From Rhodococcus sp. Leaf278 (GTDB lineage: Bacteria > Actinomycetota > Actinomycetes > Mycobacteriales > Mycobacteriaceae), in contig NZ_LMRR01000002.1 in NCBI RefSeq assembly GCF_001426085.1, positions 26,666-90,665 on the forward strand: DNA of 64,000 nucleotides. Reading direction: 5' to 3'. A model generated the notes under the pieces. That model worked only from the letters and a program-made list of their open reading frames with translations, was not told where the DNA came from and did no database searches. Below are positions 27,454-37,491 of the stretch, piece by piece. Position 1 is the first letter of the stretch. Every line of letters starts with the position of its first letter. A program made the translations under genes and the position numbers.

Positions 27454-28817
27454 CACGAACGACAGCCGAACTCGACGCCTCCGCAGCCAAGCACCTGTGG
27501 GGTCACTTCACCCGCCACGGTGCCGGGGTCACGCCCCCGATCATCACCCGCGGCGAAGGCGCGACCATTTGGGACTCGAACGGCAAGAGCTACATCGACG
27601 GGCTCTCGGGCCTGTTCGTGGTTCAGGTCGGTCACGGCCGCGAGGAACTGGCCGAGGCGGCGGCAAAGCAGGCAAAGGAATTGGCATTCTTCCCGCTGTG
27701 GTCGTACGTCACCGAACCGGCCATCGAACTGGCCGAACGCCTCGCCGGGTACGCCCCCGGCGACCTGAACCGGGTCTTCTTCACCACCGGTGGCGGCGAG
27801 GCCGTCGAGAGCGCATGGAAGCTGGCCAAGCAGTACTTCAAGAAGGTCGGCAAGCCCGGTAAGCACAAGGTGATCTCGCGGGCCATTGCTTATCACGGCA
27901 CCCCGCAGGGTGCGCTCGCGATCACCGGAATTCCGGCGCTCAAAGAGCCTTTCGAGCCGCTGACACCGGGTGCGTTCCGGGTGCCGAACACCAACATCTA
28001 CCGCGCTCCGGCTCCCCTGGACACCGATCCGAAGGCGTTCGGAATCTGGGCTGCAGATCGCATCGCCGAGGCCATCGAGTTCGAAGGCCCCGATTCGGTG
28101 GCCGCGGTGTTCCTCGAGCCGGTCCAGAATGCCGGGGGTTGCTTCCCTCCCCCGCCCGGATACTTCGAGCGGGTCCGCGAGATCTGCGACCGCTACGACG
28201 TCCTCCTGGTCTCGGACGAGGTGATCTGTGCGTTCGGACGGATCGGATCCATGTTCGCCTGCAACGACTTCGGCTACGTCCCGGACATCATCACCTGCGC
28301 CAAGGGATTGACCTCGGGCTATTCCCCGATCGGCGCAATGATCGCCTCCGACAAGCTCTTCGAGCCGTTCGACGACGGCACGTCCAGCTTCGCGCACGGG
28401 TACACCTTCGGCGGCCATCCCGTGTCCGCAGCGGTCGCCATGGCCAATCTCGACATCTTCGAGCGCGAGGGAATCAACGCCCACGTCGCAGACAACGCAC
28501 CGGCGTTTCGCTCGACGCTCGAGAAGCTGCACGACCTGCCGATCGTCGGAGACGTGCGCGGCGAAGGGTTCTTCTACGGCATCGAACTGGTCAAGGACAA
28601 GGCCACGAAGGAAACGTTCGACGACGCCGAAGCAGAACGCATCCTCCGCGGGTTCCTGTCCACAGCTCTGTTCGACGCAGGGCTGTACTGCCGCGCCGAC
28701 GACCGCGGCGATCCGGTAGTGCAGCTGGCTCCGCCACTCATCTGTGGTCAGAAGGAGTTCGACGAGATGGAACAGATCTTGCGCAGCGTCTTGACCGAGG
28801 CGGGCAACCTGATCTGA
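27450..28817 (+). CDS. class III (omega) aminotransferase, putrescine/beta-alanine-pyruvate type
   Basis: This 455-residue PLP enzyme carries YIDGLSGLFVVQVGHGR near the N-terminus, FTTGGGEAVESAWKLAKQ, AVFLEPVQNAGG and LVSDEVICAFGR. The Schiff-base Lys285 is in CAKGLTSGYSPIGA. Class III enzymes of this subtype move the terminal amino group of omega-amino acids or diamines to pyruvate or 2-oxoglutarate. The ATG overlaps the lrp stop by 4 bp, so regulator and enzyme are made together. It probably feeds an aldehyde to the neighbouring dehydrogenase. Confidence 0.9.
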   Translation: MTRTTAELDASAAKHLWGHFTRHGAGVTPPIITRGEGATIWDSNGKSYIDGLSGLFVVQVGHGREELAEAAAKQAKELAFFPLWSYVTEPAIELAERLAGYAPGDLNRVFFTTGGGEAVESAWKLAKQYFKKVGKPGKHKVISRAIAYHGTPQGALAITGIPALKEPFEPLTPGAFRVPNTNIYRAPAPLDTDPKAFGIWAADRIAEAIEFEGPDSVAAVFLEPVQNAGGCFPPPPGYFERVREICDRYDVLLVSDEVICAFGRIGSMFACNDFGYVPDIITCAKGLTSGYSPIGAMIASDKLFEPFDDGTSSFAHGYTFGGHPVSAAVAMANLDIFEREGINAHVADNAPAFRSTLEKLHDLPIVGDVRGEGFFYGIELVKDKATKETFDDAEAERILRGFLSTALFDAGLYCRADDRGDPVVQLAPPLICGQKEFDEMEQILRSVLTEAGNLI

Positions 28818-28826
28818 CCGAGACTG

Positions 28827-30110
28827 CTACTGGCCGATGCGGTCGATGACGAGAGGGCTCGGCTCGACAGCCGTGGCACCTATTTCCCAGCTGCCGTCGA
28901 GTGCCTGCTGCGCGTACTCGAACCGTTCGGGAGTGTCGGTGTACAGGGTTGCGAGCCGATCCCCGGCCCGCACCCGATCACCCGGCTTGGCGTGCAGCCG
29001 CACACCGGCTGCGCTCTGCACCGGCTCACCCTGACGCTCGCGGCCTGCCCCCAGCCGCCATGCGGCAAGCCCGACGCCCATCGCGTCCAGGCCGGTGACG
29101 ATGCCGTCCTGGGTTGCCTTGAATTCCTGGCTCTCCCGGGCGACGGGCAGCGCCGCGTCGGGATCCCCGCCCTGCGCGGCGATCATTGCCTTCCACCGAT
29201 CCATGGCGGACCCGTCGGCGAGCTTGTCGGCCGGATCGATGCCCTCGATACCGGCCGCGGCGAGCATGGTCCGGGCCAGCGTGATCGTCAGCTCGACGAT
29301 GTCGGCGGGGCCGCCTCCGGCGAGCACCTCGACAGACTCCTGCACTTCGAGCGCATTGCCTGCGGTGAGCCCGAGCGGGATGTCCATGGACGTCAGAACC
29401 GCCATGGTGCGCACACCCGCATCGGTTCCGAGCTCGACCATCGCGGTGGCGAGTTCGCGCGCATCGTCGACGTTCTTCATGAACGCGCCCGCGCCGACCT
29501 TCACATCCAATACGAGGGCACCGGTGCCCTCGGCAATCTTCTTGCTCATGATCGAGCTGGCGATCAGCGGAATCGACTCTACGGTTCCGGTCACGTCGCG
29601 TAAGGCGTAGAGCTTCTTGTCGGCGGGAGCCAGATCGGCACCGGCGGCGCAGACGACCGCTCCCACCGCCGGATCGGCCAGGATGCGATGCATTTCCTCA
29701 CCGCTGAGGTCGGCTCGCCACCCGGGGATCGACTCGAGCTTGTCGAGCGTGCCGCCGGTATGCCCCAGGCCTCGACCCGACAGCTGTGGAACAGCTGCCC
29801 CGCACGCGGCGACCAGGGGGGCCAACGGCAGCGTGATCTTGTCTCCGACACCGCCGGTCGAATGCTTGTCGACGGTGGGCAGCGGCAATGCCGAGAAATC
29901 CATGCGGGTGCCCGATGCGATCATCGCGCCGGTCCACGTGCTCAATTCCCGACGGGACAATCCGCGCAACAGAATTGCCATCGCCAGTGCCGACATCTGT
30001 TCCGGCGCGACGGTTCCGCGAGTGAACTCCGCGATCACCCACTCGATCTGTTCGTCGTCGAGAACGCGGCCGTCGCGCTTCGCGCTGATGATCGATACGG
30101 CGTCAGGCAT
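28827..30110 (-). CDS. deoA: thymidine phosphorylase
   Basis: This 427-residue pyrimidine nucleoside phosphorylase releases thymine and 2-deoxyribose-1-phosphate. It has the N-terminal four-helix part (ALAMAILLRGLSRRE), the signature VDKHSTGGVGDK, then SGRGLGHTGGTLDKLESIPG and VKVGAGAFMK. It overlaps the upstream cdd gene by 8 bp, giving a cdd-deoA operon for deoxycytidine to deoxyuridine to uracil, which Upp can use. It is convergent with the aminotransferase. Rv3314c is the counterpart. Confidence 0.95.
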   Translation of the reverse strand: MPDAVSIISAKRDGRVLDDEQIEWVIAEFTRGTVAPEQMSALAMAILLRGLSRRELSTWTGAMIASGTRMDFSALPLPTVDKHSTGGVGDKITLPLAPLVAACGAAVPQLSGRGLGHTGGTLDKLESIPGWRADLSGEEMHRILADPAVGAVVCAAGADLAPADKKLYALRDVTGTVESIPLIASSIMSKKIAEGTGALVLDVKVGAGAFMKNVDDARELATAMVELGTDAGVRTMAVLTSMDIPLGLTAGNALEVQESVEVLAGGGPADIVELTITLARTMLAAAGIEGIDPADKLADGSAMDRWKAMIAAQGGDPDAALPVARESQEFKATQDGIVTGLDAMGVGLAAWRLGAGRERQGEPVQSAAGVRLHAKPGDRVRAGDRLATLYTDTPERFEYAQQALDGSWEIGATAVEPSPLVIDRIGQ

Positions 30111-30516
30111 GGTTGTTCACGCGTCCTTCGTCGAGGTTGTCGGGTCCGAATGCATCCGGCAGCAACTCTGCCAGTCGACGCGGTCCCGAGTTGGTATCGA
30201 CGAGCAGATCCGGGCCGCCGAATTCGAACAGCAACTGCCGACACCGCCCGCACGGCATCAGGATCTCACGACGAGAATCGCAGCAGGAGAAGGCCACCAG
30301 TCTGCCGCCGCCGGTCGCGTGCAGGTTCGAGACCAACCCGCATTCGGCGCAGAGCCCCAAACCGTATGAGACATTCTCCACATTGCACCCGGTGACTATT
30401 CGATTGTCGTCCACCAGAGCGGCCGCACCGACCGGAAAGTTCGAGTACGGGGCGTAAGCATGACGCATTACTTCATGAGCGTTGTCGCGCAACGTATTCC
30501 AGTCGATTTCATCCAT
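30103..30516 (-). CDS. cdd: cytidine deaminase
   Basis: This 137-residue tetrameric-type deaminase has substrate residues in NFPVGAAAL and NVENVSYG, zinc and catalytic residues in CAE (Cys ligand plus catalytic Glu), and zinc ligands in PCGRCRQ. It converts (deoxy)cytidine to (deoxy)uridine. The ATG giving MDEIDWN is preferred to an ATG six codons upstream. It is the first gene of the cdd-deoA pair and is divergent from sdhCDAB across a 266-bp spacer in which I see no other gene. Confidence 0.94.
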   Translation of the reverse strand: MDEIDWNTLRDNAHEVMRHAYAPYSNFPVGAAALVDDNRIVTGCNVENVSYGLGLCAECGLVSNLHATGGGRLVAFSCCDSRREILMPCGRCRQLLFEFGGPDLLVDTNSGPRRLAELLPDAFGPDNLDEGRVNNHA

Positions 30517-30782
30517 GGTTACCCATCCAATCACGCTGTCTGAATTGATGCAGAGAACTGCCCGAATCGTCGTGTCCGAATTGGGAAGGCAAACCTAACA
30601 CCGAATTTCGGCACCGTACGAACCTCGAGTCGAATTAGTTCCGTGTTTCGAATGGGTTTACAGTTTCAAGTAAGCGGCTAGTACAACCAGCACTAGGGCC
30701 GAATCGCGACAAATCGAGTCAGGACAAGACCCGTCCACCGGGCTCGAAGCGTCCACCAACGACGTTGGAGGCATTGCACTCG

Positions 30783-31193
30783 ATGAGTAGCACGACGGAA
30801 GTCGCTCCGGTCAAGGAGCGTAAGCGGTCTCTGTACCGCGGGGATCCGGGCATGTGGTCCTGGGTTCTGCACCGCATCACTGGCGTGTTGACGTTCTTCT
30901 TCTTGTTCGTCCACGTCCTCGACACGGCGATGGTTCGGGTCAATCCCGAAACGTACGACGCCATCATCGAGACCTACAAGACCCCGCTCGTCGGCCTGAT
31001 GGAACTCGGCCTCGTGGCCGCAGTGCTGTATCACGCATTGAACGGCATCCGGGTCATGCTGGTCGATTTCTGGTCCAAGGGACCGCAGTACCAGAAGCCG
31101 ATGCTCTGGGTCATCGCAGTCGTCTGGCTCGTCGTCATGATCCCGGGCGCGGGACGAATCTTCTACAACATGTTCACGGCGGGTGGTCACTGA
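30783..31193 (+). CDS. sdhC: succinate dehydrogenase cytochrome b subunit (SdhC)
   Basis: This 136-residue membrane subunit has three transmembrane segments. HRITGVLTFFFLFVHVLDT holds the conserved SdhC His-Arg and haem-region His. With SdhD it anchors the complex and passes electrons to menaquinone. It opens a compact sdhCDAB operon (1-nt overlap with sdhD) and matches the Sdh2-type order Rv3316-Rv3319. The ATG at this position gives the normal length; an upstream in-frame TTG would add six residues. Confidence 0.95.
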   Translation: MSSTTEVAPVKERKRSLYRGDPGMWSWVLHRITGVLTFFFLFVHVLDTAMVRVNPETYDAIIETYKTPLVGLMELGLVAAVLYHALNGIRVMLVDFWSKGPQYQKPMLWVIAVVWLVVMIPGAGRIFYNMFTAGGH

Positions 31194-31645
31194 TGTCGAC
31201 GCAGGGTCCCGAGGCGAAGGTCCTCGGCACGAACTACGACCGTCCGGCCAGCTTGGCCAACCCCCGTTCACCGCGTCGGCAGAGCAAGGGCAACTTCGAG
31301 CTCTACGCGTGGCTGTTCATGCGCTTCTCGGGTCTGGCACTCGTCGTGCTCGTACTCGGTCACATGTTCATCATGCTGATGCTCGACGACGGTGTGCACC
31401 GCATCAACTTCGCGTTCGTCGCCGGTCGTTGGGCCAGCCCGTTCTGGCAGTTCTGGGATCTGACGATGCTGTGGCTCGCTCAGCTCCACGGTGGCAACGG
31501 CCTACGCACGATCATCGCGGACTACTCCCGCAAGGATTCGACGCGATTCTGGCTGACGACGCTGCTGGTGCTGTCCATGATCCTGATCATGGGCGTCGGC
31601 ACCTACGTCATCTTCACGTTCGATCCCAACATCTCGGCGAGCTAA
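31193..31645 (+). CDS. sdhD: succinate dehydrogenase membrane anchor subunit (SdhD)
   Basis: This 150-residue protein has a basic N-terminal region and three transmembrane helices, about residues 45-65, 85-105 and 115-140. The first has MRFSGLALVVLVLGHMF with a conserved His, the second part WLAQLHGGNGLR. Start and preceding stop share a base (TGATG), indicating translational coupling with sdhC. Confidence 0.94.
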   Translation: MSTQGPEAKVLGTNYDRPASLANPRSPRRQSKGNFELYAWLFMRFSGLALVVLVLGHMFIMLMLDDGVHRINFAFVAGRWASPFWQFWDLTMLWLAQLHGGNGLRTIIADYSRKDSTRFWLTTLLVLSMILIMGVGTYVIFTFDPNISAS

Positions 31646-31661
31646 GGACACTGACGCTTAC

Positions 31662-33413
<1,752 letters not shown>

Positions 33414-33414
33414 T

Positions 33415-34194
33415 ATGAGCGCACCTACCCTGGACAAGAAGACCGAGTCCGATCTGCCACCCGTGCCGGAGGGCGCGGTGATGGTGAACCTCAAGATCGC
33501 TCGCTTCAACCCCGAAAGCGGTGACGGCCAGCGTTGGGACACCTTCCAGGTGCCCACCCTGGAGACCGACCGTCTGCTCAACCTCCTGCTGTACGTGAAG
33601 GGCTACCTGGACGGAACTTTGACGTTCCGTCGTTCGTGTGCTCACGGCGTGTGCGGCAGCGACGCGATGCGGATCAACGGCGTCAACCGTCTCGCCTGCA
33701 AGGTGCTGATGCGCGACATGCTCCCCAAGGACTCGTCGAAGACGCTGAACATCACCATCGAGCCCATCAAGGGCCTGCCGGTGGAGAAGGATCTCATCGT
33801 CGACATGGAACCCTTCTTCGACGCGTTCCGCGCCGTGAAGCCGTTCCTGATGACGACGGGCAACGAGCCGACCCGTGAGCGCATCCAGTCCGCCGCGGAC
33901 CGCGCCCGGTTCGACGACACCACCAAGTGCATCCTGTGCGCGTGCTGCACGACCTCGTGCCCCGTGTTCTGGAGCGACGGCAGCTACTTCGGACCCGCTG
34001 CGATCGTCAATGCACACCGGTTCATCTTCGACAGCCGCGACGAGGGTGGAAGCGAACGTCTGGACATTCTCAACGATGTGGAGGGTGTCTGGCGTTGCCG
34101 GACCACCTTCAACTGCACCGACGCATGCCCCCGCGGCATCCAGGTGACCAAGGCAATTCAGGAAGTCAAGCGCGCGCTGCTCTTCGCTCGCTGA
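33415..34194 (+). CDS. sdhB: succinate dehydrogenase iron-sulfur subunit (SdhB)
   Basis: This 259-residue subunit carries the three clusters. The 2Fe-2S ligands are in SCAHGVCGSDAM and the later RLAC; the 4Fe-4S and 3Fe-4S ligands are in CILCACCTTSCPVF, an upstream-of-His CRTTFNC-type segment and CTDACPRGI. It links SdhA to the membrane subunits. It is the last gene of the operon and is followed by a strong hairpin terminator. Confidence 0.98.
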   Translation: MSAPTLDKKTESDLPPVPEGAVMVNLKIARFNPESGDGQRWDTFQVPTLETDRLLNLLLYVKGYLDGTLTFRRSCAHGVCGSDAMRINGVNRLACKVLMRDMLPKDSSKTLNITIEPIKGLPVEKDLIVDMEPFFDAFRAVKPFLMTTGNEPTRERIQSAADRARFDDTTKCILCACCTTSCPVFWSDGSYFGPAAIVNAHRFIFDSRDEGGSERLDILNDVEGVWRCRTTFNCTDACPRGIQVTKAIQEVKRALLFAR

Positions 34195-34223
34195 TCGTCG
34201 GTTTCCGGTCGGGAACCACAGAG

Positions 34224-34252
34224 GCCCCCACGCAGACAGTCTGCGTGGGGGC
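34224..34252 (+). terminator. Rho-independent terminator of sdhCDAB
   Basis: A perfect 13-bp stem (GCCCCCACGCAGA / TCTGCGTGGGGGC) with a 3-nt CAG loop, then TTTCGTGTT, begins 29 bp after the sdhB stop. The stem is the most stable one noticed in the window. Confidence 0.85.
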
Positions 34253-34310
34253 TTTCGTGTTGCATCGGCATGCCGGCCCCGCGGCATTCATGTCGACAGT
34301 CGGACGACAT

Positions 34311-34343
34311 GAGGGGTTTCTGATGGATTTTGAGGGTTGATTC
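34311..34343 (+). promoter_or_regulatory. candidate operator of the polyol module upstream of the dioxygenase gene
   Basis: TGAGGGGTTTC at 34311 is identical to 36644-36654 in the lacI-SDR spacer. TTTTGAGGG (34329) and GGTTGAT (34336) also recur there in the same order. The sites lie 65-97 bp before the ATG. Binding by the local LacI protein is inferred. Confidence 0.45.
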
Positions 34344-34407
34344 GCAGGTGGAAAGGGATCAGGCTCGAGGTCGAACTCTGCACCTGGCCCTCGAAAGGAC
34401 TTCGATC

Positions 34408-35580
34408 ATGACCACCTACACGAGCACAACCCGGACCGGACGGCTCGGAGAAGACGACTGCGACATCGATCGATTCCGTGAATCGGTATCCGAGCAACTC
34501 GACCTCGCGAACTATCCGCATGCAACGGGTGTTCGGGAAAACGTTCTGATCTACGACGCCCGCTCGGTCGAGGGCCTCGATGCCCCGACACGCGAGTCGG
34601 TACAGAACGAGCTGGCCCAGGCTCTGCTCACCGGGCCCGGCATCGTCCTGTTCGAGGGCGCGTTCACCGAAACCCACCGTGTGAGCGAGGCCACCGACTA
34701 CTTCATGGACACCATCGCCGGTCAGCACGCAGCAGGCTTGAACTCGGGCGATCATTTCGCTCCGCCCGGTGCCAACGATCGAGTCTGGTCTGCATTGCAG
34801 AAGCTGGCCGTCGATCGACCCGAGGTGTTCACCGACTACTACGCCAACGACGTCCTCGCATTGGTATCGCATGCCTGGTTGGGACCGATGTACCAGGTGA
34901 CATCGTCGGTCAATGTCGTCAACCCGGGCGGTCGCGCACAGAATCCGCATCGTGACTACCACCTGGGATTCATGTCGGTCGACACCGCCGCTGCATTCCC
35001 CGCGCACGTGCACCGACTGTCGCCTGCCCTGACTCTGCAGGGAGCCGTCGCACACTGCGACATGCCGCTCGAGAGCGGACCGACCATGTACTTACCGTTC
35101 TCACAGCGGTACGAACCGGGCTACATCGCTTTCAATTTGCCCGAGTTTCGAGAGTACTTCGCACAGAACTACATTCAACTGCCCCTTCGGGTCGGCGACG
35201 CCGTCTTCTTCAATCCGGCACTGTTCCATGCTGCCGGACACAACACCTCGACGGGCATTCGCCGGATAGCGAATTTACTGCAGGTGTCGTCTGCGTTCGG
35301 TCGCGCGATCGACACGGTCGACCGCAAGGCCATAGTCGAGGCCATCTATCCGTCCCTGCTTCGGATGGCGTCGAGCAGCAGCGCAGCGTCCGTCGGCAAC
35401 GTCATTGCGGCGTCGGCCGAGGGGTACGCATTCCCCACCAACCTCGATCGCGACCGACCGACGACCGGCCTGGCAGGTGAGACGCAGGCCGAACTCGTCG
35501 CACGCGCCGTCGACGCCGCGATGCCCGCTCGCGAGTTGACGGCACTGCTCGAGGATCAGGAGCGGCGCAGGCGCATCTGA
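34408..35580 (+). CDS. phytanoyl-CoA dioxygenase (PhyH)-family Fe(II)/2-oxoglutarate oxygenase
   Basis: This 390-residue protein has the PhyH metal triad pattern: H181-x-D183 in PHRDYHLG, a distal His in FHAAGHN (H274 or H278) and a following basic residue in GIRRIAN for 2-oxoglutarate. Enzymes of this family hydroxylate or demethylate small molecules. The ATG is chosen for the GAAAGGA ribosome site eight bases upstream. It is convergent with the LacI gene (4 bp between stops) and shares an operator-like motif with the SDR promoter, so it probably acts on the same sugar or polyol substrate. The substrate is unknown. Confidence 0.82.
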   Translation: MTTYTSTTRTGRLGEDDCDIDRFRESVSEQLDLANYPHATGVRENVLIYDARSVEGLDAPTRESVQNELAQALLTGPGIVLFEGAFTETHRVSEATDYFMDTIAGQHAAGLNSGDHFAPPGANDRVWSALQKLAVDRPEVFTDYYANDVLALVSHAWLGPMYQVTSSVNVVNPGGRAQNPHRDYHLGFMSVDTAAAFPAHVHRLSPALTLQGAVAHCDMPLESGPTMYLPFSQRYEPGYIAFNLPEFREYFAQNYIQLPLRVGDAVFFNPALFHAAGHNTSTGIRRIANLLQVSSAFGRAIDTVDRKAIVEAIYPSLLRMASSSSAASVGNVIAASAEGYAFPTNLDRDRPTTGLAGETQAELVARAVDAAMPARELTALLEDQERRRRI

Positions 35581-35584
35581 CAGG

Positions 35585-36616
35585 TCACCCGTTGTTGTAG
35601 CGGGTCAGAACATGGATCCGCGAGGCCTCGTTGACCACGCCGTCCAGTGCGCCCCGTGCCTGCATGATCATTCGGCAGGCCAACCGTGCGTCGGCACGTA
35701 GCTCGTGATGCAGAACTGCGGACACCGCCCCGGACCGCAGCAGCACCCGATTGTCCTCGTCGAGGTCGTGGCCGATGAACACCCGGCACCTGCGCCCTGC
35801 GGCCTCGAATGCTCTGACGATCGCGGTGTTCCCGCCCCCGATCGAGTAGACGGCTTCGATCGCCGGATTCCGGCCGAGAGCCTCCCGGACGAGGGTCTCG
35901 ACGGTCGCGTCCAGGCCGTCGGTACCGGCGAGCTCGACGACGGTACGGCCGACTCCCGCACCCCGCTCTGCAGCCAGGGTGCGCAGAGTCGTTCGGAATC
36001 CCATCTCGCGTTCCTCTTCGCCACGAAAGGTATTGCTGCTCAGGGTGATCAACACGTCCCGATCCACGTCCCCGAGCCACTGATCGACCAGAAACGCGGC
36101 GGTGGCACCTGCCGCGCGATTGTCGATGCCCACGTACCCGAGGCGATTCGAGGCCGGTACGTCGGTCACGTATGTCACCACCGGGGCACCGGTGCCGACC
36201 ACTGCGTCGATTGCCTGAGCGACGTCGGGATCGTCCGGGGCCTTGAGTATGACTCCGTGAGTGCCACGGGCGACGAGCTTCTCGAGGGTCTCGACCATCG
36301 CAGGTACCGATTCGGTATCTCGGAAGTGGAACCTGCATCGGACGAGCGCAGGCGAGAGCATCGGCAGTTCGGCCTCGATCGCCGCACGGTATTCGGCCGA
36401 GAATCGTGGCGGCGTCTGCATCACGACGTCGAACAGAAACTTGCGACCGTTCAGGCGAAGTTGCGATCGCTGCTTGTCCAGGTCTGTGATCGCCTGCTGC
36501 ACTTCGGCTCTGGTGTCCTGCCGCACCCCCGGCCTGTCGTGCAGAACACGATCGACGGTGGCTTCGCTGAGACCGGCCTGCTGCGCGATCTCACGGACCT
36601 TGAATCGATGCCTCAT
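35585..36616 (-). CDS. LacI-family transcriptional regulator
   Basis: This 343-residue repressor has an N-terminal LacI helix-turn-helix (VREIAQQAGLSEATVDRVLH, residues 7-26) and a periplasmic-binding-protein-like effector domain: FDVVMQTPPRF, NRLGYVGIDNRAAG, FIGHDLDEDN. It is divergent from the SDR-led operon with a 77-bp spacer and convergent with the PhyH gene, placing it as local regulator of both. The effector is likely the sugar or polyol imported by the ABC system downstream. Confidence 0.92.
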   Translation of the reverse strand: MRHRFKVREIAQQAGLSEATVDRVLHDRPGVRQDTRAEVQQAITDLDKQRSQLRLNGRKFLFDVVMQTPPRFSAEYRAAIEAELPMLSPALVRCRFHFRDTESVPAMVETLEKLVARGTHGVILKAPDDPDVAQAIDAVVGTGAPVVTYVTDVPASNRLGYVGIDNRAAGATAAFLVDQWLGDVDRDVLITLSSNTFRGEEEREMGFRTTLRTLAAERGAGVGRTVVELAGTDGLDATVETLVREALGRNPAIEAVYSIGGGNTAIVRAFEAAGRRCRVFIGHDLDEDNRVLLRSGAVSAVLHHELRADARLACRMIMQARGALDGVVNEASRIHVLTRYNNG

Positions 36617-36640
36617 ACCGACCTCGTTTCCTGATGCCTT

Positions 36641-36666
36641 TTTGAGGGGTTTCGACGGTTGATCAT
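36641..36666. promoter_or_regulatory. candidate LacI operator in the divergent lacI-SDR spacer
   Basis: TTTTGAGGGGTTTC is followed by GGTTGATCA, where TGATCA is a small palindrome. TGAGGGGTTTC is repeated exactly at 34311 before the dioxygenase gene. The element sits 25-50 bp from both divergent start codons, the usual place for an autoregulating LacI operator. Confidence 0.5.
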
Positions 36667-36693
36667 AACCTCATCGGCCGCAACACTGAACGC

Positions 36694-37491
36694 ATGAATT
36701 CCTACCTGTCCGGTACACCCCTTCTCGAGAACTGCGTCGTTCTCGTCAGTGGAGGAACCCAAGGCGTCGGTGCGGGCGTCGTACGAGCCGCTGTTCGAGA
36801 GGGAGCTGTAGTCGCATTCACCGGCCGACGCGTCGGCGTCGGTTCGGCGTTGCAGGACGAGTTGAACGCCGCCGGCCACACCGCCCACTTCATCGAGGCC
36901 GACGTCTCGGATCCCGACTCCGCTCGACGATCGGTCGAGCGCACGGTGGACAAGTTCGGACGAATAGACGCGCTGTGCAATGCCGCCGGGCTCACCACCC
37001 GGGGCACGCTGGTGGACACCACTCCGGAGTTGTTCGATCAGCACATCGGCGTCAATCTGCGAGGCCCCTTCTTCACGATGCAGGCTGCAGTACAGAACAT
37101 GCTCTCGCGCAGTGCAGCCGGGACCATCGTCAACATCATCTCGATTGCCGAGCACGGCGGCCAATCCTTCCTCGCCCCCTACGTCGCGGCCAAAGCAGGA
37201 CTGGCCGGTCTGACGAAGAACGCGGCCTACGCGCACCGGTGGGATCGCATCCGTATCAACGGGCTGAACATCGGCTGGACCGAAACCGAGGGCGAGACCG
37301 AGATACAGAAGCGCTTCCACGGTGGTGACGACGACTGGGCCGCCACCGCGAACAACAGTGTTCCCATGGGCACGCTCGGCCAGGTGGACGAGATTGCCGA
37401 CTTCGTCGTCCTACTGCTCTCCTCGCGCAGCGGAGTAGTCACCGGTTCCGTCATCGACTGGGATCAAACGGTCATCGGAGGGCAGGACTGA
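36694..37491 (+). CDS. short-chain dehydrogenase/reductase (SDR)
   Basis: This 265-residue classical SDR has the cofactor loop VSGGTQGVGAGV near residues 13-24, NAAG near 93, catalytic Ser in NIISIAEHG and Tyr-x3-Lys in YVAAKAG. It is the first gene of a run in which each next gene overlaps by 1-4 bp, so the products should act together. It probably oxidises a hydroxyl group of the polyol substrate. There is no Shine-Dalgarno of note; a short leader from CATAAC at 36665 is possible. Confidence 0.9.
   Translation: MNSYLSGTPLLENCVVLVSGGTQGVGAGVVRAAVREGAVVAFTGRRVGVGSALQDELNAAGHTAHFIEADVSDPDSARRSVERTVDKFGRIDALCNAAGLTTRGTLVDTTPELFDQHIGVNLRGPFFTMQAAVQNMLSRSAAGTIVNIISIAEHGGQSFLAPYVAAKAGLAGLTKNAAYAHRWDRIRINGLNIGWTETEGETEIQKRFHGGDDDWAATANNSVPMGTLGQVDEIADFVVLLLSSRSGVVTGSVIDWDQTVIGGQD

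Noticed and set aside
34224..34252. Small RNA gene at the sdhB hairpin
   Set aside because: The hairpin is directly behind sdhB and followed by a T-rich stretch; a terminator explains it.
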